From the NCBI GenBank assembly GCA_002840115.1, contig PGZG01000084.1, forward strand, positions 1 through 8,245: a DNA stretch of 8,245 nucleotides. The letters are read 5' to 3'. The notes beneath the pieces are model-generated. The model was not told the origin of the DNA and made no database searches. It saw only the letters and a list, made by a program, of their open reading frames with translations. Positions 5,687 to 8,245 of the stretch are shown here, piece after piece (positions within the stretch are counted from its first letter, which is position 1; every line of letters starts with the position of its first letter). A program made the position numbers and the translations under genes. This stretch comes from Gammaproteobacteria bacterium HGW-Gammaproteobacteria-14. Its GTDB lineage: Bacteria > Pseudomonadota > Gammaproteobacteria > Pseudomonadales > Alcanivoracaceae.

Positions 5687-8212
5687 ATGTCTACACAGAT
5701 CCGTTTGATTGTTCCGTCCATGAAATGTGGTGGCTGCGAGCGCAAGATTCGCGCTGCGCTGGAGCCGCTCACTGGTGTTGATGATATTGCCATCGATGTC
5801 AGTGGCAAGAGTGTTGAGCTTCGAATGGACGGCAGCGATTCCGCGCCCGTCATGGCTGCTTTGGCGCAGACTGGCTATCCCGCAGAGGTCGTATCGGCTG
5901 ATGCTGACCCGGAGGCAGAGGCTGACCACTGCAGCATTGATGACCCTCCAGCGCCGATCGAATCAGGCGGCGACGGCATGCGTCTGGCCATTACCGGAGC
6001 GACCTGCGCCAGTTGCGTTCGTACTATCGAAACCGCGCTGTCTGCGGTACCTGGTGTTGAAAAGGCCAGCATGAATCTGGCTGACCACAGTGCTCATGTA
6101 TGCGGTGCGACAAATCCGCAGGATCTTATCGCGGCGATTGAGGCGGCGGGTTATGGCGCATCGGTGGTTGAGGATGAAGACTCGCTGGAGCAAGAGCGTG
6201 AGCTTGCTGAACAGAAACTCTATCGTCGACTGATTCGTGACACCTGGCTGGCACTGGGTCTCGGCGCGCCATTGATGGCGTGGATGGTGTTCGGCGGTAG
6301 CATGATGGTGCATGCCGGTGGCGCAAGCCAGCTGGTCTGGCTGTTGATAGGCATGCTGACACTCGCCGTGCTGGTGTTTGCCGGCGGACGTTTTTTTATC
6401 GGTGCATGGAAAGCCGCTGCACACCATAACGCCAATATGGACACTCTGATCGCCATCGGTACTGGTACAGCGTGGCTGTACTCAATGGTGGTCGTGTTGG
6501 CTCCTGCGTTGCTGCCGGAGCAGGCAAGGCATGTGTATTTCGAAGCCTCGGCGATGATCATCGGCTTTATCAATCTCGGCCTTGCCCTGGAGCTGCGCGC
6601 ACGCGGCCGCGCCAGTCAGGCGATCAAACGGTTGCTTGGTTTGCGAGCCACCACGGCGCGCCGCGTCACGGAGGATGGTAGCGAAGCGGATATCGATATT
6701 GCGCAAGTCACTACAGGTATGCGCCTGCGCGTCCGGCCGGGGGAGAAAATTGCCGTCGATGGTGTGGTGGAAAGTGGCTCCACGCTGGTGGACGAGTCGA
6801 TGCTGACCGGTGAGCCGGTACCGGTGAGCAAGCAGGCGGGGGACAGAGTATCCGCTGGCACGATTAGCCAGCAGGGCAGTCTGATTTATCGGGCTACCCG
6901 GGTCGGCAAGGACACGGTACTGGCGCAGATTATTGCGTTGGTCAAAAAAGCACAGGGTTCGCGCCCGCCAATTGGTCGTCTCGCTGATCAGGTGTCTGCG
7001 GTGTTTGTGCCGGTGGTGATGCTGGTGGCGATTGCGGCGGCGCTGGTCTGGTTCAATGTCGGCCCGGAGCCGCGCGCCAGTTACGCCATGGTGGCATTGA
7101 CCACGGTGCTAATTATTGCCTGCCCCTGTGCGCTTGGTCTGGCAACGCCGATGTCAGTGATGGTCGGGGTAGGCAAGGCGGCAGAGTCCGGCATTCTGAT
7201 TCGTCAGGGTGAGGCGTTGCAGACGGCCTCTGAACTGACCACGATTATTCTCGATAAAACCGGCACCATTACCGAGGGAAAACCGTCGGTGACCAAGGTG
7301 TTCGGTTATGCCGGCTGGTCGGAGGAAGAGGTGCTAGCCCTGGCGGCAGCGCTGGAAAATGCTTCGGAACACCCGCTGGCGTTCGCCGTGATGGAAGCCG
7401 CCAGAGCGCGCAGTCTGACCGCTGCTCCGGTGAGCGATTTTGTCGCCGAGAATGGCAAGGGTGTGCAGGCATGCTATCGCGACCACCTGGTGAGAATCGG
7501 TAACCTGCGCTGGCTGCGTGAGGAGGGTGTGGATGCGGATGCGGGTTCGGCGGATGCGCGCAGTATCACCGATCAGGCAGGTACACCGTTGTATCTGGCA
7601 TTGGATAAAGCTCTTATCGGGGTGATCGGGGTGCGTGATCAGATCAAGCCGGATGCTCGTGCCGCGGTGGCTCGCATGCATGCCCGAGGGCTCAAAGTGG
7701 TGATGATTACCGGTGATGTACGCAGCACCGCAGAAGCGATTGGCAGGGAGGCCGACATTGATGAGGTGATCGCTGAGGTTTTGCCCGCGGACAAGGCTGC
7801 GCACGTTCGTGCGCGACGTGGCCGGGGCGAGCGTGTCGCCATGGTCGGAGACGGTATTAATGATGCGCCGGCGCTCGCTGAGGCCGATGTTGGTTTTGCC
7901 ATTGGCACCGGAACGGACGTGGCAATTGAAAGTGCCGGGATTACCTTGATGCGTGGGTCCCTGCATGGTGTGGTTGATGCGATTGCGGTTTCGTCTGCCA
8001 CGGTCCGTAACATCAAGCAGAATCTGGTTGGTGCGTTTCTCTACAACGTGCTCGGTATTCCGGTGGCGGCGGGACTGCTTTATCCGTTCACCGGGATGAT
8101 GTTCAGTCCAGTGATCGCTGGGCTGGCCATGTCCCTGTCATCGGTGACCGTTGTTTCGAATGCCAATCGTTTGAGATTGTTCCGGGCGAATCCGGACGGG
8201 GAGGCGGTATGA
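5687..8212 (+). CDS. copA: Cu(I)-exporting P1B-type ATPase
   Basis: 841-residue inner-membrane pump that uses ATP to move Cu(I) from cytoplasm to periplasm. The start ATG has GGGAG (5676-5680) 6 nt upstream. Two N-terminal heavy-metal-associated domains are present: about 4-70 with Cys14-X-X-Cys17 (MKCGGC) and about 98-162 with Cys107-X-X-Cys110 (GATCASC). An acidic linker at 71-97 with one extra Cys82 joins them. The core follows in order: four membrane segments in about 187-301; actuator domain with TGEP (374-377); segments 5 and 6 with the metal-site CPC (479-481); phosphorylation Asp523 in DKTGT; EHPL with His562, the P1B nucleotide-binding motif; TGD (675-677); GDGIND (721-726); and two final segments. 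The last segments carry YN (786-787) and MSLSS (815-819), the Cu(I)/Ag(I) signature that separates CopA from Zn/Cd pumps. All catalytic residues are intact. The gene is divergent from lipB, and its stop overlaps the next start. Confidence 0.95.
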   Translation: MSTQIRLIVPSMKCGGCERKIRAALEPLTGVDDIAIDVSGKSVELRMDGSDSAPVMAALAQTGYPAEVVSADADPEAEADHCSIDDPPAPIESGGDGMRLAITGATCASCVRTIETALSAVPGVEKASMNLADHSAHVCGATNPQDLIAAIEAAGYGASVVEDEDSLEQERELAEQKLYRRLIRDTWLALGLGAPLMAWMVFGGSMMVHAGGASQLVWLLIGMLTLAVLVFAGGRFFIGAWKAAAHHNANMDTLIAIGTGTAWLYSMVVVLAPALLPEQARHVYFEASAMIIGFINLGLALELRARGRASQAIKRLLGLRATTARRVTEDGSEADIDIAQVTTGMRLRVRPGEKIAVDGVVESGSTLVDESMLTGEPVPVSKQAGDRVSAGTISQQGSLIYRATRVGKDTVLAQIIALVKKAQGSRPPIGRLADQVSAVFVPVVMLVAIAAALVWFNVGPEPRASYAMVALTTVLIIACPCALGLATPMSVMVGVGKAAESGILIRQGEALQTASELTTIILDKTGTITEGKPSVTKVFGYAGWSEEEVLALAAALENASEHPLAFAVMEAARARSLTAAPVSDFVAENGKGVQACYRDHLVRIGNLRWLREEGVDADAGSADARSITDQAGTPLYLALDKALIGVIGVRDQIKPDARAAVARMHARGLKVVMITGDVRSTAEAIGREADIDEVIAEVLPADKAAHVRARRGRGERVAMVGDGINDAPALAEADVGFAIGTGTDVAIESAGITLMRGSLHGVVDAIAVSSATVRNIKQNLVGAFLYNVLGIPVAAGLLYPFTGMMFSPVIAGLAMSLSSVTVVSNANRLRLFRANPDGEAV

Positions 8213-8245
8213 CTACGTTGCCTGTGACTACGCTGCTGGTAAATG
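8209..8245 (+). CDS. Start of a gene coupled to copA (only 12 residues visible)
   Basis: The copA stop TGA (8210-8212) overlaps an ATG at 8209 as ATGA, preceded by GGGGAGG (8198-8204) 4 nt upstream. The visible frame begins MTTLPVTTLLVN and stays open to the window edge. The hydrophobic lead-in would fit a membrane protein, but 12 residues are too few to identify it. It does not look like the start of a MerR/CueR regulator. In other gammaproteobacteria copA is often followed by a membrane protein such as a TauE/SafE-like exporter; that is only a context-based guess. Confidence 0.5.
   Translation, partial: MTTLPVTTLLVN

Noticed and set aside
5612..5929. Upstream extension of the lipB frame to an ATG at 5929 (347 residues)
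   Set aside because: The extra 106 residues read antisense to the first 80 codons of copA, match nothing in LipB, and would run through the copA promoter; a good ribosome binding site exists at the 5611 start.
7334..7966. Minus-strand open frame of 210 codons opposite copA
   Set aside because: The region encodes intact copA motifs (EHPL to GDGIND) on the plus strand; the reverse frame shows no family features or ribosome binding site of note.

Overview
The window looks like an ordinary chromosomal stretch from a gammaproteobacterium. The evidence is the gene set: mpl (a murein-recycling ligase typical of Gram-negative proteobacteria), a PPi-type phosphofructokinase as found in several marine and methylotrophic gammaproteobacteria, and a lipB-lipA pair. 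Base composition is moderately GC-rich by eye. The genus cannot be fixed from sequence alone; a marine, oligotroph-like gammaproteobacterium is a guess. No mobile element, CRISPR array, tRNA or rRNA was seen.

Layout. On the minus strand, positions 1-1850 hold three genes read right to left: pfp (PPi-dependent phosphofructokinase, 1850-579), a 60-residue protein of unknown function (487-305), and the first 76 residues of a secreted rhodanese-like protein (228 to the window edge). A 194-bp divergent spacer (1851-2044) with a perfect 6+6 dyad and two tandem near-copies of an 11-12 bp element separates pfp from mpl (2045-3400, plus), which couples recycled murein tripeptide to UDP-MurNAc. mpl converges on a compact minus-strand operon, lipB (5611-4886) > lipA (4889-3906) > an RDD-family membrane protein (3887-3417). 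lipB and lipA share an ATGA stop/start, and the RDD gene follows 18 bp later. LipB transfers octanoate from ACP to lipoyl domains and LipA inserts the two sulfurs.

Divergent from lipB across only 75 bp lies copA (5687-8212, plus), a Cu(I) P-type ATPase with two N-terminal metal-binding domains. Its promoter has the features of a MerR/CueR-type copper-responsive promoter: TTGACC, a 19-bp spacer, a weak -10, and a 21-bp imperfect dyad that starts inside the -35. copA overlaps the start of another gene by ATGA at 8209; only 12 residues of that gene are in view and it cannot be named.

The window contains no obviously new system. The points most worth checking are the CueR-like operator squeezed between copper export and lipoate synthesis, the altered GGGDS substrate motif of the phosphofructokinase, the unknown 60-residue protein beside the exported rhodanese, and the RDD protein carried in the lipoate operon.
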